Source of the DNA: Pseudomonadota bacterium
GTDB taxonomy: Bacteria; Pseudomonadota; Alphaproteobacteria; Acetobacterales; Acetobacteraceae
Assembly: GCA_021808055.1 (NCBI GenBank)
Contig: JAKBCH010000002.1
Coordinates: 33,163-97,162 of the forward strand
Length of the DNA stretch: 64,000 nucleotides
Direction: 5' to 3'
The notes beneath the pieces are model-generated. The model made no database searches and had not been told where the DNA came from. It saw only the letters and a list, made by a program, of their open reading frames with translations. Both the position numbers and the translations under genes were made by a program. This document shows, one piece after another, positions 1 to 8,615 of this stretch. Within the stretch, counting starts at the first letter, position 1. Each line of letters opens with the position of its first letter.

Positions 1-484
1 AGGCCCGGTAGCCGGTGTGATATTCAGAAAGCTTCAGGCCAAGCAGGATATTCTCAACAAAGGTCAAAATCCGGTTCGCCACATATTTATAAAGCGGCAT
101 TCCGCCTTTCAGCGCCCCCGTTCCAAGAATGCGCGAAGCCAGCACCACAGAATAATGACCGGACGTAATCATGGCGGCCATGGCGATAATCAGCTTGGGG
201 GAATATTGGTAATCAGGATGCACCATGATCACGATATCCGCGCCCAGCCGCAGCGCTTCGGCATAGCAGGTTTTCTGGTTGGCTCCGTAGCCGCGGTTTT
301 TTTCATGGACAAGCGTATGGATGCCAAGCTTGCGCGAGATCGCAGCAGTATCGTCGTTGGAGGCGTCATCCGTTAAAATAACGTGGTCCACAATCTCGAA
401 TGGAATTTCGGCGTATGTACGCTCCAGCGTGCGTGCAGCATTATAAGCCGGCAGCACAACAACAATTTTATGCTCAGCCAGCAT
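1..484 (-). CDS. Family 2 glycosyltransferase, 3' end cut by window edge
   Basis: Reading the minus strand from the ATG at 484 gives an open frame that runs off the window start. The N-terminus has the GT-A pattern of family 2 glycosyltransferases: a first beta strand ending in LPAYNAARTLE (about residues 10-20), then LTDDASNDDT (about 38-47) in the nucleotide-sugar binding position, then HEKNRGYGANQKT. It resembles the dolichol-phosphate-mannose synthase-like branch that loads sugar onto a polyprenyl phosphate. The neighbour at 687 is a divergent polytopic membrane protein, which fits a cell-surface glycan locus. The acceptor and sugar cannot be told from what is visible. Confidence 0.85.
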   Translation of the reverse strand, partial: MLAEHKIVVVLPAYNAARTLERTYAEIPFEIVDHVILTDDASNDDTAAISRKLGIHTLVHEKNRGYGANQKTCYAEALRLGADIVIMVHPDYQYSPKLIIAMAAMITSGHYSVVLASRILGTGALKGGMPLYKYVANRILTFVENILLGLKLSEYHTGYRA

Positions 485-686
485 AGAACGATGCCAGATC
501 GAGATATTGCCAGAGATTGCCGCCGCGTGATTTCATATCAGCCATATTGCCTGCAATTGATAAAGCACAGTACACGTCTCCCGTGGTTTTACGCTAGCTG
601 ATGCTCAGTTTTTCCGTCAATATCATTTATTTGACCAATCTATGGTAACTTCAGATGATTCAAGTTTTATTGGGAAAGTGATTTTA

Positions 687-2228
687 ATGGCCATGAGGCG
701 TGACCGTAAAATGCTGCTCTGGGCAGCCGGTGCTTTGGTCTTGATTCTGTTTTATTATCAAATTTTTGTTATTGAGCCGGTTAACTCAGATACCGCGAAT
801 GCGATGCTCGCCGCGCAGGATATGGCCAGAGGAAATTGGCGGCTGCATGGCTGGTTCATGGCGTCAGATAATTATCTGGGATTGGATGAAATTTCATACG
901 CGCTGATTTGGCGCATCACGCATAACGCGTTTCTGACATTGCGGCTTGTGCCGGCTCTGCAATGGTCAGGCTTGGCCGTTTTGGCGGTTTATCTTGCAAA
1001 CAGGTGCGGGTTTTCATTCCAGTCTATGTTTGTCCTGTCGGCAGCTCTGTTGATCCCGGCTTTTGGTCCATATACGGAACATTTATATTTCCAAGCTCCA
1101 TTCCATGTCCCCACCACAATCTGCATGATCCTGACGGTGATGCTGTGTGGCAAACTGTTCAAGGCCGGGCGGCTGGACTGGTTATGGGCAATCCTGTTTG
1201 CCTTTATTGTTATCGACGCATCTTTCTCTGATCCATTCTTTCAATTAATTCTTACCATTCCGCTTTTGCTTGCCTTATGGGTTTGCAAACTCCCCTCATA
1301 TAAGCGGATTATTTTTCTTTACCTTGCCTGCGTTGCCATCGGGATGGCTCTATTGCGGCTTAATCTTTTAACAGGCGGCTTCACCCAGCCCGCATCCAAC
1401 ATCCCGGCTTTGGTTAGGCCAAACGCCATTCCTGGCGAAATTTATAGGGCAATGTTTCTTTGGTTGGTAACGCTGGGCTGTTTTCCCTCTGGCCAACCGC
1501 TTTGGCTTATGCTTCTCGCGGGGCTTCGTATCCCGCTCGTTGCTTTGTTGATATCTTCGGTATCTCAATGCGTGCGCAATTTCCGTAAACTAGAATTTAT
1601 TGATCTCTGTTTATTGCTCATCGTTGTCACGAATATTTGTTCTGTTGTTTTTACACAGTCAAGATCTGGAATATCGGCTGCGCGTTATCTTCTGCCGGCC
1701 TGGGTATGCGCCTCAATTCTCACGGCCAAATTCACGAAGAAAGATAAGGTAATCGCTGGCTACAGCCTCATCATCAGCATTTTGGCTTTGGGCTTATGCG
1801 GTATGAAACTGGCGCAATTGCCAGAAAAATCCGTGCATTTTTTGGTTGGCGATGGTGGTTACGTTGCCGCACTTGAAGCGCATGGGCTGACCCGCGGCTA
1901 TGCCGGATATTGGCAAGCCTCAGACACAACATTGGCCACCGGCGGCAAAATCAAAGTCGCAGCCATTATTCTAGACCGGCAGGGTCACTTAAGTGCATAT
2001 CACTGGTTCGCAAAACAAAGCTGGTATGAAGGCGATATAACCAGCACCCGGTTTTTCGTCAGTACGTCCGACTCTGCGGAATGGCCGAAACCCAGTTCCA
2101 TCATCGCTATGTTTGGTAAACCAGACGATATTTTTATCGTTCACGGCGTCAAGAACGAGGCAACGGGCCTCAAGGCGGGCGACATTATAACCTATGTCTA
2201 TAACCACGCTTGGCCGGGGGTCAGATAA
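687..2228 (+). CDS. Polytopic membrane protein, possible glycosyltransferase-like
   Basis: About 513 residues with roughly ten hydrophobic segments, starting with one at residues 10-28 (LLWAAGALVLILFYYQIFV). An early loop reads EPVNSDTANAM, in the position where lipid-linked-sugar transferases of the GT-C type carry an acidic motif, and the C-terminus is a soluble extracytoplasmic tail of about 120 residues. I do not recognise a named family, so GT-C membership is inference. The ATG at 687 is preferred over an in-frame ATG at 642 because GGGAAAG lies eight bases upstream. The sequence is visibly more AT-rich than the housekeeping genes that follow, suggesting transfer along with the divergent glycosyltransferase. 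Confidence 0.7.
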   Translation: MAMRRDRKMLLWAAGALVLILFYYQIFVIEPVNSDTANAMLAAQDMARGNWRLHGWFMASDNYLGLDEISYALIWRITHNAFLTLRLVPALQWSGLAVLAVYLANRCGFSFQSMFVLSAALLIPAFGPYTEHLYFQAPFHVPTTICMILTVMLCGKLFKAGRLDWLWAILFAFIVIDASFSDPFFQLILTIPLLLALWVCKLPSYKRIIFLYLACVAIGMALLRLNLLTGGFTQPASNIPALVRPNAIPGEIYRAMFLWLVTLGCFPSGQPLWLMLLAGLRIPLVALLISSVSQCVRNFRKLEFIDLCLLLIVVTNICSVVFTQSRSGISAARYLLPAWVCASILTAKFTKKDKVIAGYSLIISILALGLCGMKLAQLPEKSVHFLVGDGGYVAALEAHGLTRGYAGYWQASDTTLATGGKIKVAAIILDRQGHLSAYHWFAKQSWYEGDITSTRFFVSTSDSAEWPKPSSIIAMFGKPDDIFIVHGVKNEATGLKAGDIITYVYNHAWPGVR

Positions 2229-2239
2229 TCAAACTCTGC

Positions 2240-2809
2240 TCACTGCTGCGCCCCGCCTGAAACCGGCTGCTGCATAAGCTGGCTGGCGGAGGGTGCCGCC
2301 GGGCCGGGCAGCGGCTGAATTTTCGGCCGGTATTGCGCAGGCAGAAAGCCCACAACCCAAACCGCCCCTTGCTGGGCCAGCGGCAAAAACCGCGCATTCG
2401 CAACCGGGGCGGGCCACGCGGAGGAAGGTTCGGCCAGGCCAATCGCGATATAGGTCAGAAACACCAGCACGGCCCCGCGCGCGGCGCCGAACACAATGCC
2501 CAGCGAATGGTCCAGCCCGGAAAGTGCTGAATCGCGCACCAGCCCGCCGATCAACCCGCTGATCAGGCTCAGCACAATCAGCACCACCAAAAACACCACC
2601 GCCATGGCACCATAAATGGCGAAATGCGCGAGATGCTTCGGCAATAGCGAGACAATATACGGCTCAACCAGCCCGTAATAGCGCAGGCAGGCCAGCAGCG
2701 CGCCGATCCAGGCGATAACGCCCAGCACCTCGCGCACAAAGCCGCGCACCATCGAGAAAAGCGCTGAAAGCGCCACCACGCCCAGCATCACCGCATCAAC
2801 CCAGGTCAT
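2240..2809 (-). CDS. cvpA: CvpA family inner-membrane protein
   Basis: A 189-residue protein with four predicted membrane segments and the CvpA/colicin V production pattern: TWVDAVMLGVVALSALFSMVRGFVRE at the start, in which the conserved D, the G and the RGF stand out, followed by VLGVIAWIGA. The C-terminal 45 residues are proline- and glutamine-rich and probably cytoplasmic. Members support envelope integrity, but the biochemical role is unresolved. The start codon overlaps the radA stop as ATGA, so the two genes are translationally coupled. The radA-cvpA order is familiar in alphaproteobacteria. Confidence 0.9.
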   Translation of the reverse strand: MTWVDAVMLGVVALSALFSMVRGFVREVLGVIAWIGALLACLRYYGLVEPYIVSLLPKHLAHFAIYGAMAVVFLVVLIVLSLISGLIGGLVRDSALSGLDHSLGIVFGAARGAVLVFLTYIAIGLAEPSSAWPAPVANARFLPLAQQGAVWVVGFLPAQYRPKIQPLPGPAAPSASQLMQQPVSGGAQQ

Positions 2810-4224
2810 TCCGTCTCCTTGCTTTTTGCACCCGGCTTTTTTCCGGTGGCGATAATCCCAACTAGGTCTGTCAGATGCCCGATTTCAATCAAAGAGAGCG
2901 ATTTCGGCACGCTCAACTTTGCCGCCCCGCCCGCCACGCGCTTTGGCCCGGCGGCGCGGGCAAAACCCAGCTTGGCGGCTTCCTTCAGCCGCAATTCAGT
3001 CTGCGCCACCTGGCGCAACTCGCCTGAAAGCCCGATCTCACCAAAAAACACCATTTCCGGGTCGGTCGGCACATCCGATGCCGCTGAGATCAGCGCCGCC
3101 GCCACCGCCAGATCAGCCGCGGGTTCAGAGACCCGCAAGCCACCAGCCACGTTTAGATAAACATCATTCATCGCAAGCTTCAGCCCGCAGCGCGTTTCCA
3201 GCACCGCCAGCAGCATGGAAAGCCGCCCGGAATCCCAGCCGATCACTTGCCGCCGAGGCGAGCCGCCAGGGTTGGGGGCAAGCAGGCATTGAATTTCCAC
3301 CAGCACCGGGCGGGAACCTTCCAGCCCCGCCAGCACAGCACTGCCCGCCACATTGCCGCGCCGCTCCGCCAGGAACAAAGCCGAGGGGTTGGCAACCTCA
3401 GAAAGCCCCCGCCCGGTCATTTCAAACACGCCGATCTCGTCGGTGGCGCCAAAACGGTTCTTTACCCCGCGTAAAATGCGGAACTGGTGGCCCCGGTCGC
3501 CTTCAAAATGCAGCACCACATCCACCATGTGTTCCAGCACGCGCGGACCGGCCAATGCGCCCTCCTTGGTCACATGGCCCACCAGTAGCAGCGAGAAGCC
3601 CTGGGTTTTGGCGGCTCTTATCAGTTCAAACGCGGCGGCCCGCACCTGCGTGACTGAGCCGGGGGCGGAGTCCACGCTGTCGGTCCACATGGTCTGGATG
3701 GAATCGATCACCACCAGCTTCGCATTCGGAAATAGCGGCAGCGAAGCCAGAATATCGCCCAACTGCGTGGCGGCGGCCAAATGCAGCGGCGCGTTGGAAA
3801 GCCCCAGCCGCAAAGCGCGCATCCTTATTTGGTCGATGGATTCTTCGCCGGAGATATAAAGCACTTCTTGCCCGGCGCGGCCCAAAGCGGCACTGGCCTG
3901 CAGCAGCAGGGTGGATTTGCCAATGCCAGGGTCGCCCCCCACCAGCACCACGGAGGCCGGAACCAGCCCGCCGCCCAGCACACGGTCAAACTCCGCCAGG
4001 GTGGTGGGCACGCGCGGCGGCGGCGGCGTTATGCCTTCCAGCCCCACGAATTCTATTTTCGCGCCCGCGCGGCGGGCCGAGTCTTTTATGCCGCCGGGCA
4101 AGGTTTTGGGGGCCGCCTGCTCCTCCAGCGTATTCCATTCGCCGCAGGTTTCGCAACGCCCGGCCCATTTGGGAAACACCGCTCCGCAGGCTGAGCAGGC
4201 ATAGGTTTTAACCGGCTTGGCCAA
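2806..4224 (-). CDS. radA: DNA repair protein RadA
   Basis: About 472 residues. RadA is a RecA-like branch-migration helicase in recombinational repair. Seen in order: an N-terminal zinc finger with Cys10, Cys13, Cys24 and Cys27; Walker A GGDPGIGKST at about 96-105; Walker B LVVIDSIQT; the RadA-specific KNRFG motif at about 258; and a C-terminal Lon-protease-like domain ending in a lysine-rich tail. The frame is open further upstream, but that extension lies inside the preceding gene. I place the start at the TTG at 4224, two bases past the upstream TGA, because it sits seven residues before the zinc finger and gives a normal family length. Confidence 0.93.
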   Translation of the reverse strand: MAKPVKTYACSACGAVFPKWAGRCETCGEWNTLEEQAAPKTLPGGIKDSARRAGAKIEFVGLEGITPPPPRVPTTLAEFDRVLGGGLVPASVVLVGGDPGIGKSTLLLQASAALGRAGQEVLYISGEESIDQIRMRALRLGLSNAPLHLAAATQLGDILASLPLFPNAKLVVIDSIQTMWTDSVDSAPGSVTQVRAAAFELIRAAKTQGFSLLLVGHVTKEGALAGPRVLEHMVDVVLHFEGDRGHQFRILRGVKNRFGATDEIGVFEMTGRGLSEVANPSALFLAERRGNVAGSAVLAGLEGSRPVLVEIQCLLAPNPGGSPRRQVIGWDSGRLSMLLAVLETRCGLKLAMNDVYLNVAGGLRVSEPAADLAVAAALISAASDVPTDPEMVFFGEIGLSGELRQVAQTELRLKEAAKLGFARAAGPKRVAGGAAKLSVPKSLSLIEIGHLTDLVGIIATGKKPGAKSKETE

Positions 4225-4226
4225 AC

Positions 4227-5276
4227 TCAGCTTGGCTGCCAGCCGTAATTCTTCGCCAGAAACGCCAGCAATTGCGGCTGCTCTGCGGGCACACTGGCAA
4301 GGGCGGTGAGCGCGTTGGCCAGCACGGGTGCTGGTTGCAGAGAGATAGAGCTGGCCGCGGCGGCGGCACTCACCGCCTGGCTGCTGGCAGCCTGCTGTGC
4401 GGCGCTGCGCCAAAGGGCTACGGCGGAAGGGTCGGTCAGGCGTGGTAGCACCAGCAGAAAATCCACCCGCGCGGCGGCAGCGGCGGCCTCATAGGCGATA
4501 CCCAGCAGCGGGCTTACCGCCGGGCCAAAGGCCGAGGCCAAAGCCAGGCCAGGAAATAGCGGGTCAGGCCCTGTAACGCCGCCCGGCCCAGGCGCGCCAA
4601 GGCAGAAAGCGGGTACGGCACCTGAGGCGATGAGAGGGGTGAGGTCCTCTGGCACGCCTTCGCCGCTGATAAACACCGCATCCACGGCCCCGCCGATGAA
4701 GGCGCGGGTTTTTTCGGCGCTGTCATGCAGGCCGAATACCGGTGCGGTGGCAATGCCGAGCCGCGCCAGGGCCAGCAGGGCAGCAAGATCACCGCTTTGG
4801 GTTTGCGCCACGCCGATGCGCAAGGGGGACATCTTCTGCAGCGTGGCCAGCGTGGGCGTGCTGCCCGCGGGTGCCCGCAGCATCAGCACGCCGGAATTAA
4901 ACCCGGCCAGAACCGGGGTCCAATGCGTTGGGTCGTAATGCACCCGGGAATCGCCGGTGATAAACGCCAGCAGCGCTGCGCCGGGCAGAATCGCGGCACT
5001 TCGCCCATCAGGCACCAGCAGCGCGTCCAGCCGGTTGGCACCGGTCACGCCATCCAGCCCGCCAACGGGCTCGGCCACAATATTCGGCGTGCCGGGATAG
5101 GCGCTGGAAACAGCCAGGGCGAACGCATTGCCCCAGCGGCTGGTTTGCCCGCCATCGGGGCCAGCCACCAGCAGCGTCATGGGCCCGGCGGTGGCTTGTG
5201 CCATCGCCTGGGCGCGGGCGATTCCCGGCAACAGGGCCGAGGCTGCCAGGCTACCCAGCATATGCCGGCGGTTCAT
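4227..5276 (-). CDS. TctC/Bug-type periplasmic solute-binding protein
   Basis: About 349 residues with a signal peptide (MNRRHMLGSLAASALLPGIARAQA). The body resembles the tripartite tricarboxylate transporter receptor family, which binds carboxylates in the periplasm: LLVAGPDGGQTSRWGNAFA near the N-terminus, then VAEPVGGLDGVTGANRL, and later GGAVDAVFISGEGVPE. The start at 5276 is chosen because the signal peptide begins there and the 15 residues before it are uncharacteristic. No TctA or TctB membrane partner lies in the window, so it is an orphan binding protein. The stop is two bases from the radA start, so it probably shares the radA-cvpA transcript. The ligand is unknown. Confidence 0.75.
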   Translation of the reverse strand: MNRRHMLGSLAASALLPGIARAQAMAQATAGPMTLLVAGPDGGQTSRWGNAFALAVSSAYPGTPNIVAEPVGGLDGVTGANRLDALLVPDGRSAAILPGAALLAFITGDSRVHYDPTHWTPVLAGFNSGVLMLRAPAGSTPTLATLQKMSPLRIGVAQTQSGDLAALLALARLGIATAPVFGLHDSAEKTRAFIGGAVDAVFISGEGVPEDLTPLIASGAVPAFCLGAPGPGGVTGPDPLFPGLALASAFGPAVSPLLGIAYEAAAAAARVDFLLVLPRLTDPSAVALWRSAAQQAASSQAVSAAAAASSISLQPAPVLANALTALASVPAEQPQLLAFLAKNYGWQPS

Positions 5277-5334
5277 TGTTGTTTTACTCCGGGTTTCCTC
5301 AATGTTTGGGAGATGGCGCACAGACGCTCCTCCG

Positions 5335-5850
5335 TCAATTATCGTACTGAATCAGTGCCTCGAACGGCACGTCCAGCTTGTCCCGCCCATGCAGGAAGGT
5401 CAGCTCGATCATCGCGGCGGAGGCCACAACATCCGCCCCCGTGCTCCGCAGCAGCTTAATGCCAGCCGCCATGGTGCCGCCGGTGGCCAAAAGGTCGTCC
5501 ACCACCACCACGCGCGCACCCGGCTCAACCGCATCGGCCTGAATTTCTACGCGGTCGGTGCCGTATTCCAGCGCATAATCCAGCCCTATCGTGGCACCGG
5601 GCAGCTTGCCGGGCTTGCGGATCATCACGAAGCCGCAGCCAAGTTTCAACGCCAGCGGTGCCGCCAGCAGAAACCCCCGGCTTTCAACGCCGGCCAGCAC
5701 GGTGGGGTGATAGGCGCGCACGCTGTTGGCCAGGCGGCCCATCGCCACCTGCCAGGCATCGGCGTGCCGCAGCAGCGTTGAAATATCGTAGAAAAGGATT
5801 CCCGGCTTGGGGAAATCCGGAATGCCGCGGATATGATCTTTAAGGTCCAT
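5335..5850 (-). CDS. apt: Adenine phosphoribosyltransferase
   Basis: The 171-residue length is normal for Apt. The PRPP-binding loop [14 protein letters not shown] lies at about residues 116-129, and the N-terminus has [20 protein letters not shown], where the [11 protein letters not shown] pattern is diagnostic. The enzyme salvages adenine with PRPP to AMP in the cytoplasm. It lies 58 bases upstream of the TctC-type gene on the same strand and may be transcribed with it. Confidence 0.95.
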   Translation of the reverse strand: MDLKDHIRGIPDFPKPGILFYDISTLLRHADAWQVAMGRLANSVRAYHPTVLAGVESRGFLLAAPLALKLGCGFVMIRKPGKLPGATIGLDYALEYGTDRVEIQADAVEPGARVVVVDDLLATGGTMAAGIKLLRSTGADVVASAAMIELTFLHGRDKLDVPFEALIQYDN

Positions 5851-5888
5851 GATGGCGCTTCTATAAACGACCCTGGCGGCGGGGCAAA

Positions 5889-6353
5889 TTACCTATCTTC
5901 GGGCGCCTGGCCCCAGGCGGCGGCGGTCTCATCATCGGCCTCGCGGGCTTCCACCCAGCGCGTGGCACCATCCGCCATGTCCTCGGCCTTCCAGAAGGGT
6001 GCGCGGGTTTTTAATTGGTCAATTAAATAAGCTGTGGCGGCCAGGGCATCACCCCGGTGCGCGCTGGCGGCGGCGACGAACACAATGTTCTGCCCCGGCT
6101 CCAGCCGCCCGACACGATGGATGATGATGCAGCCGGTCAACTCCCAGCGGGCTTGTGCCTCATCGGCCAGCCGCTCCAGCGCCTTTTCCGTCATGCCGGG
6201 ATAGTGTTCCAGCCGCAGGGCCTTAAGCCCGCCGCCCGCCACCTGGCGCACGATGCCGGTGAAGCTGGCCACACCGCCCGTGTCCTCTCCACCCAAGCGC
6301 GCCAGCAGCGCGCCCGCGTCAAAATCCTCCTCCTGCACCGCCACCAGCCGCAT
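5889..6353 (-). CDS. moaE: Molybdopterin synthase catalytic subunit MoaE
   Basis: 154 residues. MoaE transfers sulfur from the MoaD C-terminal thiocarboxylate to precursor Z to make molybdopterin. Visible family signatures are the FTGIVR segment near residue 32, [22 protein letters not shown], and the active-site region [11 protein letters not shown] with its two conserved lysines. It is five bases downstream of moaD, as expected for the two halves of one heterotetramer. The C-terminal 15 residues are acidic and variable. Confidence 0.95.
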   Translation of the reverse strand: MRLVAVQEEDFDAGALLARLGGEDTGGVASFTGIVRQVAGGGLKALRLEHYPGMTEKALERLADEAQARWELTGCIIIHRVGRLEPGQNIVFVAAASAHRGDALAATAYLIDQLKTRAPFWKAEDMADGATRWVEAREADDETAAAWGQAPEDR

Positions 6354-6358
6354 CGCGC

Positions 6359-6610
6359 TCAGCCTCCCGTCACGGGCGGGAAAAAGCCGATTTCCTTCGG
6401 GCGGTTTAAAGGCGCGTCCAGGGGTTGGAACTCCTGGTCAATCGCGCAGCGCACGGGTTTTTCATCCGAGAACGCCGCCGCATAGCCGGGCCCGAGGGTT
6501 CGCAGCCAGTTGATGAGCGCGCGGGGTGTATCCACCTCGCCTGGCGGCTCCAAATCTTCACTGCTTTTGCCGATCCGTTCGCGCAACCACGCAAAATAGA
6601 GAACACGCAT
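6359..6610 (-). CDS. moaD: Molybdopterin synthase sulfur carrier subunit MoaD
   Basis: An 83-residue ubiquitin-fold protein ending in Gly-Gly, the residue pair that carries the thiocarboxylate. The N-terminus MRVLYFAWLRERIG is the classic MoaD first strand and helix. The ATG at 6610 is chosen because the frame upstream of it adds 34 residues unlike any MoaD. It precedes moaE in a tight operon. Confidence 0.95.
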   Translation of the reverse strand: MRVLYFAWLRERIGKSSEDLEPPGEVDTPRALINWLRTLGPGYAAAFSDEKPVRCAIDQEFQPLDAPLNRPKEIGFFPPVTGG

Positions 6611-6620
6611 CGCGGCGGCC

Positions 6621-7031
6621 TTAGGGTGTATGGCCAGGCACGGGTGGCGGTGTCTGCGCCACGCCGTTCTGCATGTTGTAAAGATTGCCGCCGGCGGAAA
6701 TACCTTCGGCACCGTTAATCTGCCCGCCCTGGCCCGGCGGGTAGGGTGAGGGTAGCGAGGGCGTATAGCCCTGCCCCAGCGGCAGATTGACGTTCTTTGC
6801 CACCTGGCTCAGCGTCGGAAAAGGCTGTTCAGCCCCCGGCCACACATTGCCCGCCTGGGTTTGCAGCGGGCTTATGGGCGGGGTTTTACCCAAGGCGCGC
6901 TGGGCGGTTTCGCTGCCTGCGGGCGGCGCATTGGGGTTGCCGAAGGGCCAGCTGGCCTGTTTCAGAAAAGTGCCGCCGCCCGCGCAACCGGAAAGGCAGA
7001 GGGCGGCCAGCAGGGCGAGGGGGGTGCGCAA
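6621..7031 (-). CDS. Small proline/glycine-rich lipoprotein, unknown function
   Basis: I do not recognise this protein. From the TTG at 7031 it has 136 residues, with a lipoprotein signal peptide ending LLAALCLSGC, so Cys16 should be lipidated. The mature part is rich in Pro, Gly, Asn and Gln and has no obvious fold. The start is decided by the sequence GAAGGAG eight bases upstream of TTG; an in-frame TTG nine codons earlier would put that ribosome site inside the gene. It lies between moaD and mobB on the same strand, though a link to molybdopterin synthesis is not obvious. Confidence 0.7.
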   Translation of the reverse strand: MRTPLALLAALCLSGCAGGGTFLKQASWPFGNPNAPPAGSETAQRALGKTPPISPLQTQAGNVWPGAEQPFPTLSQVAKNVNLPLGQGYTPSLPSPYPPGQGGQINGAEGISAGGNLYNMQNGVAQTPPPVPGHTP

Positions 7032-7064
7032 AAACTCTGCTCCTTCAGCGATTGCCAAGCGTGT

Positions 7065-7559
7065 TTAACCGCCCGCCATGTTTAACCCAAGTGCAGGGAT
7101 CAGGAAATCCACGATATCCTGCGGGTTATTCAGCGGCAGCACTGGCACCGGGCAATCCGGCAGCGGCACATCGGCCGCCACCGCCAGCAAATCGTCATCT
7201 GGCCAGGGGGCGGGCTTGCCCAGCGCCGGGCGATACACCCCAAGCCGGGGCAGCGGCTCGGCTTTGAAGCCCTCCACCAGCACGAGGTCCACCGGGTCCA
7301 GCCGTGCTAGCAATGCTTCCAGCGGGGTTTGGGTGCGGCTGAACAGCGCAAAACCCTCCTGGGTGGTGAGGATCACTTCCTGCGCTCCGGCCTCGGCGTG
7401 AACAAAACTGTCCTTGCCGGGTTTATCCAGCACCACACCATGGTGGGCGTGTTTCACGGTGGAAACGCTAAACCCGCGGGCCTTGAACAGCGGGATCAGC
7501 GCCGCGATCAACGTGGTTTTACCGGCGCCTGACCAGCCGGAGACCGTAAGAATTTTCAA
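7065..7559 (-). CDS. mobB: Molybdopterin-guanine dinucleotide biosynthesis protein B
   Basis: 164 residues. MobB is a GTP-binding protein that assists MobA in attaching GMP to molybdopterin. The Walker A motif [11 protein letters not shown] is at residues 8-18, followed by the family segments TVKHAHHG and LVEGFK at about 101-106. No mobA is in the window. It is six bases from pgsA on the same strand and belongs to the moaDE cluster functionally. Confidence 0.92.
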   Translation of the reverse strand: MKILTVSGWSGAGKTTLIAALIPLFKARGFSVSTVKHAHHGVVLDKPGKDSFVHAEAGAQEVILTTQEGFALFSRTQTPLEALLARLDPVDLVLVEGFKAEPLPRLGVYRPALGKPAPWPDDDLLAVAADVPLPDCPVPVLPLNNPQDIVDFLIPALGLNMAGG

Positions 7560-7565
7560 CGTGGT

Positions 7566-8150
7566 TCAGGAGGCCGGGTGTTGCGCGCCAACATGACGCA
7601 GCCCGGCGGTCAGGTAGTCCCAGCCGGTGATCAGGGTGAGGGCCGCCGCCAGCCAGAGCAGCACGAAGCCGATCCAGCCCACGGGCATGCCGCCGAGCCT
7701 CAGAAAATGCGCCCCCGCATCACCCAGCAGCAACAGGCCAAGAGCCACCATCTGCACGCCGGTTTTCCATTTCGCGAGTTTCGTAACGGGCAGCCCAACG
7801 CGAATGCCCGCGAGATATTCCCGCAGGCCCGAGACCAGAATTTCTCGCAGCATGATCACGATGGCGGGGTAGATGCCATAGCCCGGCATATGGCCAAAGC
7901 CCACCAGGCACATCAGCGTCGCACCGATCAAGAGCTTATCGGCGATCGGGTCCAGCATCCGCCCAAAATCCGATAGCTGGGCGCGTTCGCGGGCGAGTTT
8001 GCCATCCAAATAGTCGGTGATGCCAGCCAAAGTGAACAGCAATGCCGCGCAGAAATCCGCCCAGGGCGCGCCAACGGCCTCCAGCAGCACCAGCAGCGGA
8101 ATGGCGGCGATGCGCGAGAGTGTAAGCATGTTGGGAAGGTCAGTCAGCAT
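7566..8150 (-). CDS. pgsA: CDP-diacylglycerol-glycerol-3-phosphate 3-phosphatidyltransferase
   Basis: 194 residues with several membrane helices. The CDP-alcohol phosphatidyltransferase motif is clear at about residues 47-72: the fragment DGKLARERAQLSDFGR followed by MLDPIAD fits DGx2ARx8Gx3Dx3D. The N-terminus MLTDLPNMLTLSRI is the typical start. It makes phosphatidylglycerophosphate, the committed step to phosphatidylglycerol and cardiolipin in the inner membrane. Its place inside a molybdenum cluster seems to be operon economy rather than shared function. Confidence 0.93.
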   Translation of the reverse strand: MLTDLPNMLTLSRIAAIPLLVLLEAVGAPWADFCAALLFTLAGITDYLDGKLARERAQLSDFGRMLDPIADKLLIGATLMCLVGFGHMPGYGIYPAIVIMLREILVSGLREYLAGIRVGLPVTKLAKWKTGVQMVALGLLLLGDAGAHFLRLGGMPVGWIGFVLLWLAAALTLITGWDYLTAGLRHVGAQHPAS

Positions 8151-8161
8151 TGCGGCGCACC

Positions 8162-8536
8162 CTAGCGGGGATTTGGCGCGGGCGGAACTGCCAGCGCGGA
8201 TTCAATGCGCTTGAACGCCGCCGCCCCGGCGGTGCGGCTTGCTTCCTCCAGCACGCGGAAGGCGGCCAGCAGCTCTTGCCCCAGCGGCGTCAGCTTCGCC
8301 CCGCCATGCGCCGCCCCGCCCTTGGCGGTTTCCACCAACGGGTGGTGAAAGGTGGCGTTGAGCGATTCAACCAGGTTCCAGGCGCGTTTATAGCTCATGC
8401 CCATGCGCCGGCCGGCCGCGGCAATGGAACCGGTTTGCGCGATATAATCCAGCAGATCCGCCCGGCCAGGCCCCATGACAACGCCATGCGACCCATTGAG
8501 CCGTAACCGCAGCCGCAGAGGTGAAGACTCCATCAT
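8162..8536 (-). CDS. ModE-like molybdenum regulator, DNA-binding domain only
   Basis: About 124 residues that match the winged-helix N-domain of ModE: LRLNGSHGVVMGPGRADLLD, then TGSIAAAGRRMGMSYKRAW as the helix-turn-helix, then GGAAHGGAKLTPLGQELL. The molybdate-binding TOBE/MOP domains of full ModE are missing, since the protein ends after about 115 residues of DNA-binding domain. The start is at 8536 or 8533 (two consecutive ATGs). It is divergent from modA across 79 bases and is the obvious candidate regulator of modABC. Single-domain ModE homologues are known, but how they sense molybdate is not settled. Confidence 0.85.
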   Translation of the reverse strand: MMESSPLRLRLRLNGSHGVVMGPGRADLLDYIAQTGSIAAAGRRMGMSYKRAWNLVESLNATFHHPLVETAKGGAAHGGAKLTPLGQELLAAFRVLEEASRTAGAAAFKRIESALAVPPAPNPR

Positions 8537-8561
8537 TGGCGCATTCAACCATTTTATGGGT

Positions 8562-8591
8562 TTGACGGCCACTATACTGTTTCGATATACC
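8562..8591 (+). promoter_or_regulatory. Candidate modA promoter, possible ModE operator
   Basis: TTGACG at 8562-8567 and TATACC at 8586-8591 are separated by 18 bases and lie 25 bases upstream of the modA start. Between and over them are two TATA tetrads (in CTATAC and GATATAC) nine bases apart. This recalls, but does not match, the ModE box of inverted TATA half-sites. Promoter plausible; operator speculative. Confidence 0.4.
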
Positions 8592-8615
8592 CGCGCAAAC
8601 ATATCGGAGTTTGCT

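Noticed and set aside
4225..4413. N-terminal extension of radA
   Set aside because: Lies inside the upstream TctC-type gene and precedes the zinc finger by residues that no RadA has.
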